Source: Leclercia sp. S52 (GTDB lineage Bacteria > Pseudomonadota > Gammaproteobacteria > Enterobacterales > Enterobacteriaceae). Taken from it: 64,000 nt of DNA. The notes below the pieces were generated by a model that saw only the letters and a list, made by a program, of their open reading frames with translations, made no database searches and was not told the DNA's origin. Both the position numbers and the translations under genes were made by a program. Positions 8,399 to 19,304 of the stretch are shown here, piece after piece. Where the stretch lies: positions 4,650,001-4,714,000 of the forward strand of contig NZ_CP152474.1 in NCBI RefSeq assembly GCF_039727615.1. Direction: 5' to 3'. Every line of letters starts with the position of its first letter. The first letter of the stretch is position 1.

Positions 8399-9721
8399 AT
8401 GCAAGCCACAGCCACAACACTCAATTCAGAGCAGGAAAACGTCCCGGTTAACTCGCGCAATAAAGTCGTCGTCGCATCGCTGATTGGCACCGCCATCGAA
8501 TTCTTCGACTTCTATATTTACGCCACCGCTGCGGTCATCGTTTTCCCGCATATCTTCTTCCCGCAGGGCGACCCGACGGCGGCCACGCTGCAGTCGCTGG
8601 CGACCTTCGCCATCGCCTTTATCGCACGTCCTATTGGTTCGGCGCTGTTCGGCCACTTCGGCGATCGCGTCGGGCGTAAGGTGACGCTGGTCGCCTCGCT
8701 GTTGACCATGGGGATCTCCACCGTCGCCATCGGCCTGCTGCCGACCTACGAGACTATCGGTATTCTGGCTCCGCTGCTGCTGGCGCTGGCCCGTTTTGGT
8801 CAGGGTCTGGGTCTGGGCGGTGAATGGGGCGGCGCGGCGCTGCTGGCGACCGAGAATGCCCCACCGCGCAAGCGTGCGCTCTATGGCTCCTTCCCGCAGT
8901 TGGGTGCGCCTATTGGCTTCTTCTTTGCCAACGGCACCTTCCTGCTGCTCTCCTGGCTGCTGACCGACGAGCAGTTCATGACCTGGGGCTGGCGTATTCC
9001 GTTTATCTTCTCGGCGGTGTTGGTGCTGATCGGCCTGTACGTGCGCGTCTCTCTGCACGAGACCCCGGTGTTTGCCAAAGTGGCGGCCGCGAAGAAACAG
9101 GTAAAAATCCCGCTCGGCACCCTGCTGACCAAACACGTTCGCGTGACGGTGCTGGGCACCTTCATCATGCTGGCGACCTATACGCTGTTCTACATCATGA
9201 CCGTCTACTCCATGACCTTTAGCACCACCGCTGCACCTGTGGGTCTGGGTCTGCCGCGTAACGAAGTGCTGTGGATGCTGATGATGGCGGTAATTGGTTT
9301 TGGCGTGATGGTACCGATTGCCGGGCTGCTGGCTGACCGCTTTGGTCGTCGCCCGAGCATGATCGTCATTACTTCGCTGATCATTCTGTTTGCGCTGTTC
9401 GTCTTCCCGCCGCTGCTGGGTTCCGGTAACCCGGCGCTGGTGATGGCTTATCTGCTGATTGGTCTGAGCCTGATGGGGCTGACGTTCGGCCCGATGGGCG
9501 CGCTGCTGCCAGAGCTGTTCCCGACCGAAGTGCGTTATACCGGAGCGTCATTCTCCTATAACGTCTCCTCGATTCTGGGTGCCTCTGTTGCGCCGTATAT
9601 CGCCACCTGGCTGCAGGCGAATTACGGTCTGGCGTATGTCGGTTACTACCTGGCGGCCATGGCGGCGCTGACGCTGATTGCCCTGCTGTTGACCCACGAG
9701 ACCCGCCATCAGTCACTGTGA
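8399..9721 (+). CDS. yhjE: MFS transporter YhjE (metabolite:H+ symporter type)
   Basis: 440 residues, the same length as E. coli YhjE. Twelve hydrophobic segments are visible. The first cytoplasmic-loop motif is GDRVGRKVTL and its repeat in the second half is LADRFGRRPSM. GLGLGGEWGGAALLATENAP is characteristic of the ShiA/ProP/KgtP (MHS) branch. It is likely a proton-coupled uptake system for an organic acid or osmolyte; the substrate is unknown. The gene converges with yhjG. Confidence 0.9.
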   Translation: MQATATTLNSEQENVPVNSRNKVVVASLIGTAIEFFDFYIYATAAVIVFPHIFFPQGDPTAATLQSLATFAIAFIARPIGSALFGHFGDRVGRKVTLVASLLTMGISTVAIGLLPTYETIGILAPLLLALARFGQGLGLGGEWGGAALLATENAPPRKRALYGSFPQLGAPIGFFFANGTFLLLSWLLTDEQFMTWGWRIPFIFSAVLVLIGLYVRVSLHETPVFAKVAAAKKQVKIPLGTLLTKHVRVTVLGTFIMLATYTLFYIMTVYSMTFSTTAAPVGLGLPRNEVLWMLMMAVIGFGVMVPIAGLLADRFGRRPSMIVITSLIILFALFVFPPLLGSGNPALVMAYLLIGLSLMGLTFGPMGALLPELFPTEVRYTGASFSYNVSSILGASVAPYIATWLQANYGLAYVGYYLAAMAALTLIALLLTHETRHQSL

Positions 9722-9729
9722 TTCAAAAT

Positions 9730-9752
9730 ACCCTCTCCCAAAGGGAGAGGGT
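9730..9752 (+). terminator. Hairpin with CCCTCTCCC arms after yhjE
   Basis: CCCTCTCCC (9731-9739), an AAA loop and GGGAGAGGG (9743-9751) form a perfect nine-pair stem between the convergent genes yhjE and yhjG. No T run follows. The same arm sequence recurs at 13941-13959 and, extended, in the terminator at 46604-46658, so it belongs to a repeated element family. Confidence 0.5.
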
Positions 9753-9765
9753 GAATAACACCCAG

Positions 9766-9791
9766 GCCCGGCAAGCAACGCGCCGCCGGGC
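9766..9791. repeat. REP-like palindrome
   Basis: GCCCGGC (9766-9772) and GCCGGGC (9785-9791) flank AAGCAACGCGCC. It lies in the yhjE-yhjG gap and resembles the other REP units listed here, especially the one at 34513-34541. Confidence 0.6.
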
Positions 9792-9804
9792 AAAAACCCC
9801 CGCC

Positions 9805-11848
9805 CTATTTCTTCATCTGCGACAGGATCACCTGACACTGATTAGCCTGCCCTTCTGACGGGGAGATCAGCGCCAGCAGTGCCGCCGCAGGCGTCACCAG
9901 CGTTGCCAGCGCCGCTGCCACTGCGCCACGCGCAATCAACGGCCCCGGTTTTACCCCGGCCTGTGGATCTTTAAAGGAACCGCGCACATACAGCGGCGAG
10001 CGCAGGGTGACGATGCGGATGCCCTTGCTCTCCGGATTGATGGTGAGATCCAGCTGCTCCGAGGCCATACTGGCCGTGCCGGTAATGTTGATAACGGCAT
10101 TTTCAGTATCAAAGGCAAAGATTTTCGGACGGGCAACACCGTTCACCAGGTCGATATTGGCCGCTGCACAGTTGACCCTCACCTCATCGTCACCAAATAT
10201 CTGCCCTATCAGGTAATTGCCGACGTTCAGCCCCAGAATTTCCATCAGGTTGCGGCTGACAAGCCCATCGTTCATCAGCAGCTTCAGGTTGCCGTTACCG
10301 TTGCCCAGCAGGGCCGCCACGGAGTTACCCACGCCGCGGATGGAGGCATCACCGTTCATCTCGCCGAGGGTTTTCTGCATCAGCTCCACATCAGGCATCA
10401 GCTGTTTGAGCTTCAGCCGCCGGGCCTGGATCTCCGCCTGGCCGTGCATCGGCTTCTTGTCCCCTTCCAGCTTAATGTTTGCCGAGATAGTCCCGCCCGC
10501 CATGCCAAATTTCAGCGGCTTCAGCTGCAGGTCAGCATTTTTAAGAATGATATGGGTCGAGAGATCGCTGAGCGGCAGGCTGCTGCCATGCTCGATTCGC
10601 CGCCCCTTGAAGCGTACGTCGGCATCCATCACATCCCATTTGTCGGTTTCGAAGCGGTCGTTAGGCAGCACTTTCCCTGACGGCGGTGCCTGTTTTCTGA
10701 CCTTCTGCGCTTTGGTGCCTTTACCGGAATCGACGCCAATCAGCGGCCCCAGATCGGCCAGCCGCAGCTGCCGTGACTCCATGTCGCCTTCCAGCTTCGG
10801 CCGTGGTTTGCCGGTGGTGTAGGTCAGCGAGCCATGAATATCGCTGTCACCGATCCGACCGTTGAAGTCGCGGTAATCATAGACAGACGATTTTTCAGGG
10901 TCGATTTTTGCCACCAGATGACCATCGGTTTCGAACGGTGGGGTATCCGGGAGCAGAACACCGGTCAGCTCGTACAGCTCGCCCAGCGAATCGCCGGAGA
11001 ATTTAAGGCGCAGATCGACCCCGCCCATCTTCATGGGATCGCTCACCGTGCCGACAAAGGCCACCCGGGTATTGCCGGAGCGGAAATCAGCCTGCACCGG
11101 GAAAGGCGTACCTTCGCCGCGCAGGGCCAGCATGCCGCCAATTTTGCCGCTACCCTTCAGAGGCTGTTCGTTGTAACGCCCTTCGGCTTTCAGGCCAAAG
11201 ACGTAATCACCAGGCTTATCTTTTCCGTCTTTCCCTTTGGTGCCGGTCACTTCGCTGAAAGGCAGCGCTTTACCCAGCGGATCGACAAAGATCTCGAGGT
11301 TGGCTTTGCTCACCGCATCGTCAATGGCGACGTGCCCGCGATCGAAAATGATGTTATCGAGACGGAACGACCAGGACGAGGGTTTGGCTGCGGCCTCTTT
11401 GTCTTTACTCTCGGCGAAATCAAAGGTCCAGTTATTGGTCTTCTCCGACAGGCGGATCAGCCGGGCGTCGGGTTTCTGGAGTTTGATCCACGGCAGATAG
11501 ACCGTTTTGGTCAGCAGCGCCAGCGGAGCCAGCGTGGCTTCGACGCGTGGCAGATGCACCATGGTGATTTCAGGAATATCGGGCGGATTGCCGAGCATAA
11601 CGTTGTCGGCATGTACGTGTGGCCACGGGATCCAGCTGCGCCAGCCCGTTTCGCCCTTCTGGCGCTCCCATACGACGCCCAGATCGCCGCGAATGGCGAA
11701 TGGACGGTTGAGTTCGGTCGAGACTTTCTGGTTGATGGTCGGTTTGAGGCGGTTCCAGTCAAATGTCGCGATCACGACAATGAGCACCACAATCAGCAAC
11801 AAGAAGACCCCCCCCGGACCAGGTGATAATCTTCGCTGTTTTTGTCAT
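9805..11848 (-). CDS. yhjG: AsmA family protein YhjG (broken by one extra base)
   Basis: AsmA-like envelope protein. An N-terminal membrane anchor (FLLLIVVLIVVIATF) is followed by a long, beta-strand-rich domain starting DWNRLKPTINQKVS. The C-terminal region (QLDLTINPESKGIRIVTLRSPLYVRGSF) is typical of the AsmA/TamB-like family thought to bridge the periplasm for lipid transport. The true start is the ATG at 11848 (MTKTAKIITWSGGVF), after AAGGAATT. Eight C at 11808-11815 shift the frame; removing one joins start and body, giving about 680 residues against about 690 in E. coli. Position next to pdeH matches E. coli. Confidence 0.88.
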
Positions 11849-11964
11849 CCCATAATTCCTTTTTTACCTTGCCAGTCATGAATATAGTTTAGACGAGGAA
11901 AAAAGGAGCGGCAGCGTCCGGTAATAACGCGTTAACCACGCGCTATTATGGGAAGCAGCCGGGC

Positions 11965-12735
11965 TTACAGGTTGACGATAACGTTGTCGAGCGTCTCCAT
12001 CGGTACCGGGCGGGAGAGGAAATAGCCCTGCGCGGCGGCGGCAGGCGAGTTTTGCACATCGCGCCACTCTTCCAGCGTCTCAACGCCTTCGACGATGACC
12101 CCCTGACAGTAGCGGTTCATCAGCTGCAGCAACAGGGTGAACAGGTTGCGGCCTTCCGGGGTCTGACGCAGCATAATGAACAGGTCACGCGCCACTTTGA
12201 TGTAGTCGTAACGCACTTCGCTCAGGGCGGAGAAGTTCGCCATGCCGGTACCAAAGTCGTCCAGCCACAGGGGACCAAATTCGCACATGGTGGCAAACGA
12301 GGAGTCCTGCGGCAGACGAACGTGCTCCACCAGCTCAAAGCGCAGCCACGGCAGGCGTTGGATCAGCTTCTGCAGGCTCTCATCCTGACGCACCGCCAGC
12401 AGGGTTGGGCCATCGACGTTGACCGAGGCCAGAATGCTGTTGTCGGCGAAGAAGTCCTGCTTTGCCGTCAGCATGCTGAGCTGCTCTTCGAGGATATCCA
12501 GACGGTGGCGCACCGGCAGTTCCGCAAAATAGCGATCCGGGGCGATCCGCTGTGCCGGGTTTGACGGATGGGTTACGACGGTCAGGATCTCGATCGCCAT
12601 CAGTTTACCGTCGGTGCGGTAAATGGGCTGATAAGTATAAGCACGCTCACATTGCAGCCAGTAGCGATGTTCCTGCAAGTTCTCAATACTTGCCTCGGGG
12701 ATGCTCAGCAGCTGGATGTCCTGCCTTAACTTCAT
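11965..12735 (-). CDS. pdeH: Cyclic-di-GMP phosphodiesterase PdeH (YhjH)
   Basis: 256-residue stand-alone EAL domain protein that hydrolyses c-di-GMP and so supports flagellar motility. The EAL signature is relaxed (AIEILT near residue 46, as in E. coli PdeH). Catalytic segments are clear: ASVNVDGPTL, RFELVEHVRLP, LDDFGTGMANFSAL (metal-binding Asp pair) and VEGVETLEEW with the C-terminal QGYFLSRPVP. There is no sensory domain. A near-consensus sigma-28 promoter lies upstream at 12786-12812, placing the gene in the late flagellar regulon as in E. coli and Salmonella. Confidence 0.95.
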   Translation of the reverse strand: MKLRQDIQLLSIPEASIENLQEHRYWLQCERAYTYQPIYRTDGKLMAIEILTVVTHPSNPAQRIAPDRYFAELPVRHRLDILEEQLSMLTAKQDFFADNSILASVNVDGPTLLAVRQDESLQKLIQRLPWLRFELVEHVRLPQDSSFATMCEFGPLWLDDFGTGMANFSALSEVRYDYIKVARDLFIMLRQTPEGRNLFTLLLQLMNRYCQGVIVEGVETLEEWRDVQNSPAAAAQGYFLSRPVPMETLDNVIVNL

Positions 12736-12785
12736 TTCAGATATCCTGTTGAATGGGGAAGAGCCTGTGGGGACTGGTCAAAGGA

Positions 12786-12812
12786 TTATCGGCCCCAGGT
12801 AAGAGAACTTTA
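12786..12812 (-). promoter_or_regulatory. Sigma-28 (FliA) promoter of pdeH
   Basis: Read on the minus strand: TAAAGTTC (-35, 12812-12805), an 11-base spacer and GCCGATAA (-10, 12793-12786). The consensus is TAAAGTTT-N11-GCCGATAA, so 15 of 16 positions match. The -10 is about 50 bases before the pdeH start. Confidence 0.9.
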
Positions 12813-12884
12813 TGTTCGGTTGCGGACGAATATGAAAATCTGGGATCTGAAACTCACCCGAAACTTGTCCGGGTTCAAAAAAAT

Positions 12885-12903
12885 AATGGAACGTCGTTTT
12901 AAT
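12885..12903 (+). promoter_or_regulatory. KdgR operator upstream of kdgK
   Basis: AATGGAACGTCGTTTTAAT matches the KdgR consensus AATRAAAYRNYRTTTYAYT at 17 of 18 informative positions or one fewer, depending on weighting (mismatches at the fifth and eighteenth bases). It lies about 65 bases before kdgK, where KdgR would repress transcription until 2-keto-3-deoxygluconate is present. Confidence 0.7.
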
Positions 12904-12967
12904 ACAGTTGACCGCTCCCGGGCTGCAGCGCACACTAGCGCTAATTTAACTGTTCAGGTTCACGACT

Positions 12968-13897
12968 ATGTCTAAGAAAATTGCCGTGATCGGCGAATGT
13001 ATGATCGAACTGTCCCAGAAAGGCGCGGAAGTGAACCGTGGCTTTGGGGGTGATACCTTAAACACCTCGGTGTATATTGCCCGTCAGGTTGATGCTGACG
13101 CGCTGGCGGTCAACTATGTGACGGCCCTGGGCACAGACAATTTCAGCCAGCAGATGCTGGATGCCTGGCAGAGTGAAAATGTCGACACCTCCCTGACCCA
13201 GCGGATGGAAAACCGCCTGCCGGGCCTCTATTACATCGAGACCGACAGCACCGGCGAGCGCACCTTCTACTACTGGCGTAACGAAGCGGCTGCCAAATTC
13301 TGGCTGGAGAGCGACAGCGCGGCCCACATCTGCGAAACGCTGGCCCACTTTGACTATCTCTATCTGAGCGGCATCAGCCTGGCGATCCTCAGCCCGGGTA
13401 GCCGTGAAAAACTCTTCTCCCTGCTGCGCGAATGCCGCGCTAACGGCGGAAAAGTGATTTTCGACAACAACTACCGTCCACGCCTGTGGGCCAGCCGCGA
13501 AGAGACGCAGCAGGTCTATACCCGCATGCTGGAGTGCACCGATATCGCCTTCCTGACGCTCGACGACGAAGATGCCCTGTGGGGTGAAAAGCCGGTTGAA
13601 GAGGTGATCGCCCGCACTCAGGCCGCCGGTGTCAGCGAAGTGGTGATTAAGCGCGGAGCAGACTCCTGCCTGGTGGCGATTGCCGGGGAAGCGATTATTG
13701 AAGTGCCTGCGGTGAAGCTGGCGAAAGAGAAAGTGATTGATACCACCGCGGCGGGGGACTCCTTCAGCGCCGGGTATCTGGCGGTGCGCCTGACCGGCGG
13801 TACCCCGGAAGCGGCAGCGCAGCGCGGCCACCTGACCGCCAGCACGGTGATTCAGTATCGCGGCGCGATTATTCCGCGGGAAGCGATGCCGAGGTAA
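12968..13897 (+). CDS. kdgK: 2-dehydro-3-deoxygluconokinase KdgK
   Basis: 309-residue PfkB-family sugar kinase that phosphorylates 2-keto-3-deoxygluconate with ATP, feeding the KDPG aldolase step of hexuronate breakdown. The N-terminal sugar-binding block is GFGGDTLNTSVYIARQ and the C-terminal PfkB signature is DTTAAGDSFSAGYLAVR, with the catalytic Asp in the AAGDS turn. Its start follows a weak AGGTT. The gene is divergent from pdeH and is closed by a strong terminator. An upstream KdgR site fits the pathway. Confidence 0.96.
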   Translation: MSKKIAVIGECMIELSQKGAEVNRGFGGDTLNTSVYIARQVDADALAVNYVTALGTDNFSQQMLDAWQSENVDTSLTQRMENRLPGLYYIETDSTGERTFYYWRNEAAAKFWLESDSAAHICETLAHFDYLYLSGISLAILSPGSREKLFSLLRECRANGGKVIFDNNYRPRLWASREETQQVYTRMLECTDIAFLTLDDEDALWGEKPVEEVIARTQAAGVSEVVIKRGADSCLVAIAGEAIIEVPAVKLAKEKVIDTTAAGDSFSAGYLAVRLTGGTPEAAAQRGHLTASTVIQYRGAIIPREAMPR

Positions 13898-13901
13898 AAG
13901 C

Positions 13902-13930
13902 AAAACGGCAACCCTCAGGTTGCCGTTTTT
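13902..13930 (+). terminator. Rho-independent terminator of kdgK
   Basis: AAAACGGCAACC (13902-13913), loop CTCA, then GGTTGCCGTTTTT (13918-13930). A perfect GC-rich stem ends in a T run five bases after the kdgK stop. Confidence 0.93.
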
Positions 13931-13939
13931 AGTGTTTGT

Positions 13940-13979
13940 TCCCTCTCCCAGTGGGAGAGGGCCAGGGTGAGGGCATCAG
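13940..13979. repeat. CCCTCTCCC/GGGAGAGGG intergenic repeat
   Basis: CCCTCTCCC (13941-13949), AGT, GGGAGAGGG (13952-13960), then GCCAGGGTGAGGGCAT. It lies between the kdgK terminator and the yhjJ stop. The hairpin arms are the same as at 9731-9751, and this longer form with the GGGTGAGGGCA tail is a known abundant intergenic motif of enterobacteria. Confidence 0.6.
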
Positions 13980-13997
13980 ACCGCACTGCCCTCAGAG

Positions 13998-15443
13998 TTA
14001 CTGCCCTTGCGATGCCGATTTCGCTGGCGCCATAATCCCATCCCACGTCGCCTGCAGATCCTTCATGTTGTATTCCGGCTCGCCTTTCGGCTGCATCAGA
14101 ATCAAAGACATATCCTGAGAAAGCTGCTGGCGCAGATCCTGGCTCAGCATCTCTGCGGTCAGGCTGTTAAGGAAATCCTGACGCAGCTTCTGATACTGTT
14201 CCGGCGCGATATCCACCACCTGGTTTTGCAGCGAGCGAATGCGCTGGCTGATCAGAATATCGGTATCTGTACGGGCATAGGTGGCAAACAGTTTTTGCAG
14301 CTCGAGGTTTTTCTGCGCCACCAGCGCGTTGAACTCCTCTTCGCTCAGGCCGTTCTCACGCACCTTCGCCAGCTCTTTGGCGACCACCGCCATATTGGCG
14401 TTCAGCTTGTCGCCCGGCGACTCCACGTTAATGGCGCACTGGGCGCGCTGGAACAGCACCCGGCAATCAAAGCCCAGACCAATGTCCTTGGCGTTGTTCT
14501 TGCTCAGGGTTTGCTGAACATGCCAGAACAGCGCCTCACGGGCTAAGTCGGCGCGCCAGTAGCGCAGCAGCGCGGCAGATTCACGAATCGGCTGCCACGG
14601 GCTGTCCCACATAATAGAGAGTCGGTCCTGACGCACGGCATCGGTCATGATGCTGACCGGCTCTGCGCGCAGCGGCGACAGGGTTGGCACCGGCGCAGGA
14701 GTGCTGCGTTTGCCCTTCAGCTCGCCGAAGGTTTTGCTAATCTGTTCGATCACCGAGCGGCTATCAATGTTGCCGACCACAATCAGGGTCATGGCGTCCG
14801 GGGTATACCAGGTCTGGTAGAAGGATTTCACCTGCTCAATATCAACCGGCTGCTTCAGCGGCTCCGCCGGATCGTGACCCAGCAGCGCAGAACCTTTCAG
14901 GCGATAGCGCCACCATCCCTCTTTGGTATCCGCCGGCCAGGTCGCCACCATATCGCTGTTGCTCAGGGCATAGTTCACGGTCTCAGGCGTAATCGAGACG
15001 TTACCGGCGGTATCCGACAGCCAGGTCAATGCCTCTTTGAGCAGATCGTTACGGTTGTTTGGCAGGCTGAGGTTAAACATGGTGTAGTCATAGGAGACCA
15101 CGGCAGGCGGCAGAGGGCGTTTAGGATCGATACCCTGTTGCCACAGTGAACGGACCTGTACGGCCTGCAGGCTGCCGCTTTGGGTCAGAGCCAGACGGGG
15201 AAGAAAATGGCTGAAACCGCTCTGTTGCGTACTCTCGGTCAGGGAGCCGGTATTGACGGAAAGGCGGATTTCAATGCGGTCGCTGGGGCGTTGCGGTGTG
15301 GCTAAAACCTGCCACTGAAAACCGTTCGCCAGCGTACCTTGTTGCCAGGCCGGGTCAGGCTGGAGCGCGTCAGCCTGCACATAACTGGCTGCTGCCATCA
15401 TGAGCAAACCGCCGGTTAAGAGTCGAATTTTTGTGCCCTGCAT
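13998..15443 (-). CDS. yhjJ: Periplasmic M16 peptidase-like protein YhjJ (zinc motif lost)
   Basis: 481 residues with a signal peptide (LLTGGLLMMAAASYVQA, cleavage likely before DALQPD). The body is of the M16 (pitrilysin/insulinase) fold, starting ANGFQWQVLATPQRPSDRIE. At the place where active M16 enzymes carry HxxEH, this protein reads SGFSHFLPRLAL, so the zinc-binding Glu-His is missing; the E. coli YhjJ is likewise degenerate. It is probably a non-catalytic periplasmic partner or binding protein; its role is unknown. Location between kdgK and dctA is as in E. coli. Confidence 0.9.
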   Translation of the reverse strand: MQGTKIRLLTGGLLMMAAASYVQADALQPDPAWQQGTLANGFQWQVLATPQRPSDRIEIRLSVNTGSLTESTQQSGFSHFLPRLALTQSGSLQAVQVRSLWQQGIDPKRPLPPAVVSYDYTMFNLSLPNNRNDLLKEALTWLSDTAGNVSITPETVNYALSNSDMVATWPADTKEGWWRYRLKGSALLGHDPAEPLKQPVDIEQVKSFYQTWYTPDAMTLIVVGNIDSRSVIEQISKTFGELKGKRSTPAPVPTLSPLRAEPVSIMTDAVRQDRLSIMWDSPWQPIRESAALLRYWRADLAREALFWHVQQTLSKNNAKDIGLGFDCRVLFQRAQCAINVESPGDKLNANMAVVAKELAKVRENGLSEEEFNALVAQKNLELQKLFATYARTDTDILISQRIRSLQNQVVDIAPEQYQKLRQDFLNSLTAEMLSQDLRQQLSQDMSLILMQPKGEPEYNMKDLQATWDGIMAPAKSASQGQ

Positions 15444-15628
15444 GTGAACCCCTGATCAACATTCCTGGTTATAAAGAGTGCCACACGCCCTGTCGCACTC
15501 TAAAGATGATGTTCAAAACACTCCGATTAGACCGCGCGTGAAGCGAAACGTCACGGCAAGAAGTGAAATATACCCGAAATAATTCTTGTCCGATTATGAC
15601 AAGTCTTCAGGGGCCATTATGCGCAGGA

Positions 15629-15656
15629 GCCCGCACCCCGACAAGGGAATGCGGGC
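15629..15656 (-). terminator. Possible weak terminator downstream of dctA
   Basis: GCCCGCA at 15629-15635 pairs with TGCGGGC at 15650-15656 around a 14-base loop, just past the dctA stop. There is no T run on the minus strand, so termination strength is doubtful. The remaining 226-base gap holds the yhjJ promoter region, which I could not resolve. Confidence 0.35.
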
Positions 15657-15669
15657 CAGAGAGAAGATT

Positions 15670-17012
<1,343 letters not shown>

Positions 17013-17114
17013 CTTTAAAATAGCACCCAATAATCAGGACAAATAGGAACTCAGGCTGAATTTGAAACACAAATGTTAAGAATTTTGAGCTGGCTCGCAC
17101 AAACCAGCAACATT

Positions 17115-19122
17115 TCATTCAACGGTGTGATTGTCATTCTGGTGAAGATAACGACTTTCAAAAATATCCTGGGGAACAGCTTTGGCAAACAGAAAACCTT
17201 GTCCGCACTCCACCCCGGCCTCAGCCAGCCATCTCCGCTGGGCTTCGGTTTCGACACCTTCGGCGATAATTCCCAGCTTCAGGCTGTGCGCCATCTGGAT
17301 AATCGCCTCTACCATGCTGCTGTCGTCAGGCAGGCCCTCGACAAAAGCCTTGTCGATCTTCAGCACGTCGACCGGCAGGGTTTTCATATGCTGCAGCTGA
17401 CGCAGCCCGGCGTACCCCATACCGAAATCGTCCAGCGCAATACGCACCCCGGCATTACGCAGCGGGCGGAGTATCGCCACAGCTTCGTTAGGATCGTCGA
17501 TCCGGCGGCTCTCGGTTACTTCCAGAATCAGGGTATCAGGCTGGATGCGGTAGCGACCGATCAGCTCCAGCAGCTCCGGGACCATGTTCGGGTGCATCAG
17601 CTGTAGCGCCGACAGGTTAACCGACAGGGGCATCATCACCCCCCCGCGACTGCCAGGCTGACAGCAAGCGGCAGGACTCTTCCAGCACCCACTGGCCCAC
17701 GGTCACCATCAGACCACAGTTCTCAATGCGGTCGATCAGCCCTTCCGGGAGTTCCCAGCTGCCATCGGCCTGGCGCATCCGCAGCAGCGCTTCGGCACTC
17801 CTGACCTTGCCGGTATGCAGATCCACCTGCGGCTGCAGCCAGATGGCGAAGTGGTTATGGTCCAGCGCGGTGAGGATATCGTTCTCTTCTGACAGCCGCT
17901 GCTGCGCCTTCTCCATCTGCTCGGGCTCGAAGAACTGGATCTGGTTCTTTCCCTTTTGCCGGGCAGTAAAGGCAGCGGAAAACGCCCGACGGAAGAGCTG
18001 CTCGGCGGTCAGGCTGCCGTTAAACATGGCGATGCCGATGCTGGCGCTCGGGCGCAGCTGGATCCCCTGTACCGGCAGCCGTTCATTTATAACAGTGAGT
18101 ACTTGCTGACCCAGCGTAATGGCGTGCCACGGCTCTTTGACGCCATTGGCGATAATCACAAAGTCATAGGCGCTTACCTGGGTGAGCACCATCCGCGGCG
18201 CAAGCACGGATTTAAGCTTCTCAACCAGCGTCAGCAGTACCATTTCCCGCTGGCTCTCCTTCAGCACGCCGGCGGTGTCCTGCAAGGTTTCACAGGCCAC
18301 CACCATCAGGGCGGTGGTCTGCTGGCGTTTCACCGCCTGCTCCAGCATCGCCATCAGAAAGGCCTTGTTGGGCAGATCCGAAACCGCAAAGCGGGTGGCG
18401 TTGTGATTAATCTCTTCATGCTGGCGCATCATGCGCTGCTGGTTGAGGTTGTAGCTGCGGACCAGCATGCCGATTTCGTCATCATGGTGCAGGCGCGGCA
18501 CAGGGAGCTGGTGCCCGCTCTGCTGCTGCGGCGAAAGGGCATCCAGCTCGCGGGCAATCCGGCGCAGCGGATGGACGATCAGCCGGTTGATGCACCAGGT
18601 CAGCGCCACGGTCAGCATCAGCGTCAACAATAAGTAAGTGGTTACCAACGTCGAGACCCAGCTGATGACGAATTTATACATCCGCCAGGAGTCCGATTGC
18701 AGCACCAGATAGGCCAGCGGCTGCGGGTTCGCCGGACGCTGCAGGGAATAGACCGGCAGGGAGATCTGAACCGGTAGCTCAAACATGCGCTTGACCATCA
18801 CCGGCACCGGACGCTCCGGAATAAAGTTCATGCGCAGGGCCTGAAACTGATTGGGCAGCACCACATCCGCCTGGCTGACGACGCCTGCCGGCCTGATGCT
18901 CTTAATAATGGATTCCGCCTGGGGAATGTCGCCCTTCAGAATGGCGGCAGAAAGAGGCTCCCGGATTGAGCGGGCAATACTTTCGAGTTGCGAAGCCGTG
19001 TTGTAGCGATTCTGCTGAATGGCATGAAACAGCAAAATGACGCAAAAGACAAAAACAAACACCATAGTGACGGCAGTCACCATCGCCATTTGTTTGATAG
19101 TTAAAGAGCGGCTGACACGCAA
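17115..19122 (-). CDS. pdeK: Cyclic-di-GMP phosphodiesterase PdeK (YhjK/HmsP-like), broken by one extra base
   Basis: Membrane-bound protein with degenerate GGDEF and intact EAL domains. Two membrane segments ([16 protein letters not shown] and [18 protein letters not shown]) flank a periplasmic domain. A HAMP-like linker ([17 protein letters not shown]) follows. The GGDEF position reads SAYDF, so no cyclase activity is expected. The EAL domain has [17 protein letters not shown] and [14 protein letters not shown], then [11 protein letters not shown]. Seven C at 17639-17645 shift the frame; removing one gives [13 protein letters not shown] and about 668 residues. The TTG start at 19122 is supported by GGAG seven bases upstream. 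In E. coli bcsC lies upstream; here it is birA. Confidence 0.88.
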
Positions 19123-19280
19123 AATGAATCTCCAGAAACGCGAAACGCAGGTTAATCAACTGTTACCCTGCTGCTTTCAGAGTATACCTTATCGTGATGT
19201 GTTTAAGAGAGTGTAACCAACCGTTTAGGGATTATTCTGGTTGCCGCTTCGCACTCGGGCTAAACGGCTGTATGACTGCC

Positions 19281-19300
19281 CGGGAGCCAGCGGCTCCCGG
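19281..19300 (+). other. Hairpin after birA
   Basis: GGGAGCC-AGC-GGCTCCC lies at about 19282-19298, next to the birA stop, and is followed on the plus strand by GGCCTTTTA. The T run is on the plus strand, so it would stop plus-strand transcription entering birA antisense; on the minus strand it is a plain hairpin. In E. coli the convergent gene here is coaA, but no CoaA C-terminus is recognisable at 19150-19280. Confidence 0.45.
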
Positions 19301-19304
19301 CCTT

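Noticed and set aside
15629..15656. Strong terminator for dctA
   Set aside because: The hairpin is there but lacks a T run, so it is listed with low confidence only.
17115..19122. Two separate genes for the two pdeK frames
   Set aside because: Removing one base in the C run at 17639 joins them into a single protein with continuous EAL domain. The second frame has no ribosome binding site of its own.
19150..19280. Possible coaA remnant after birA
   Set aside because: The plus strand was read for the C-terminus of CoaA (NHAVEEVRLRK-like) and nothing similar is present, only stops and a hairpin.
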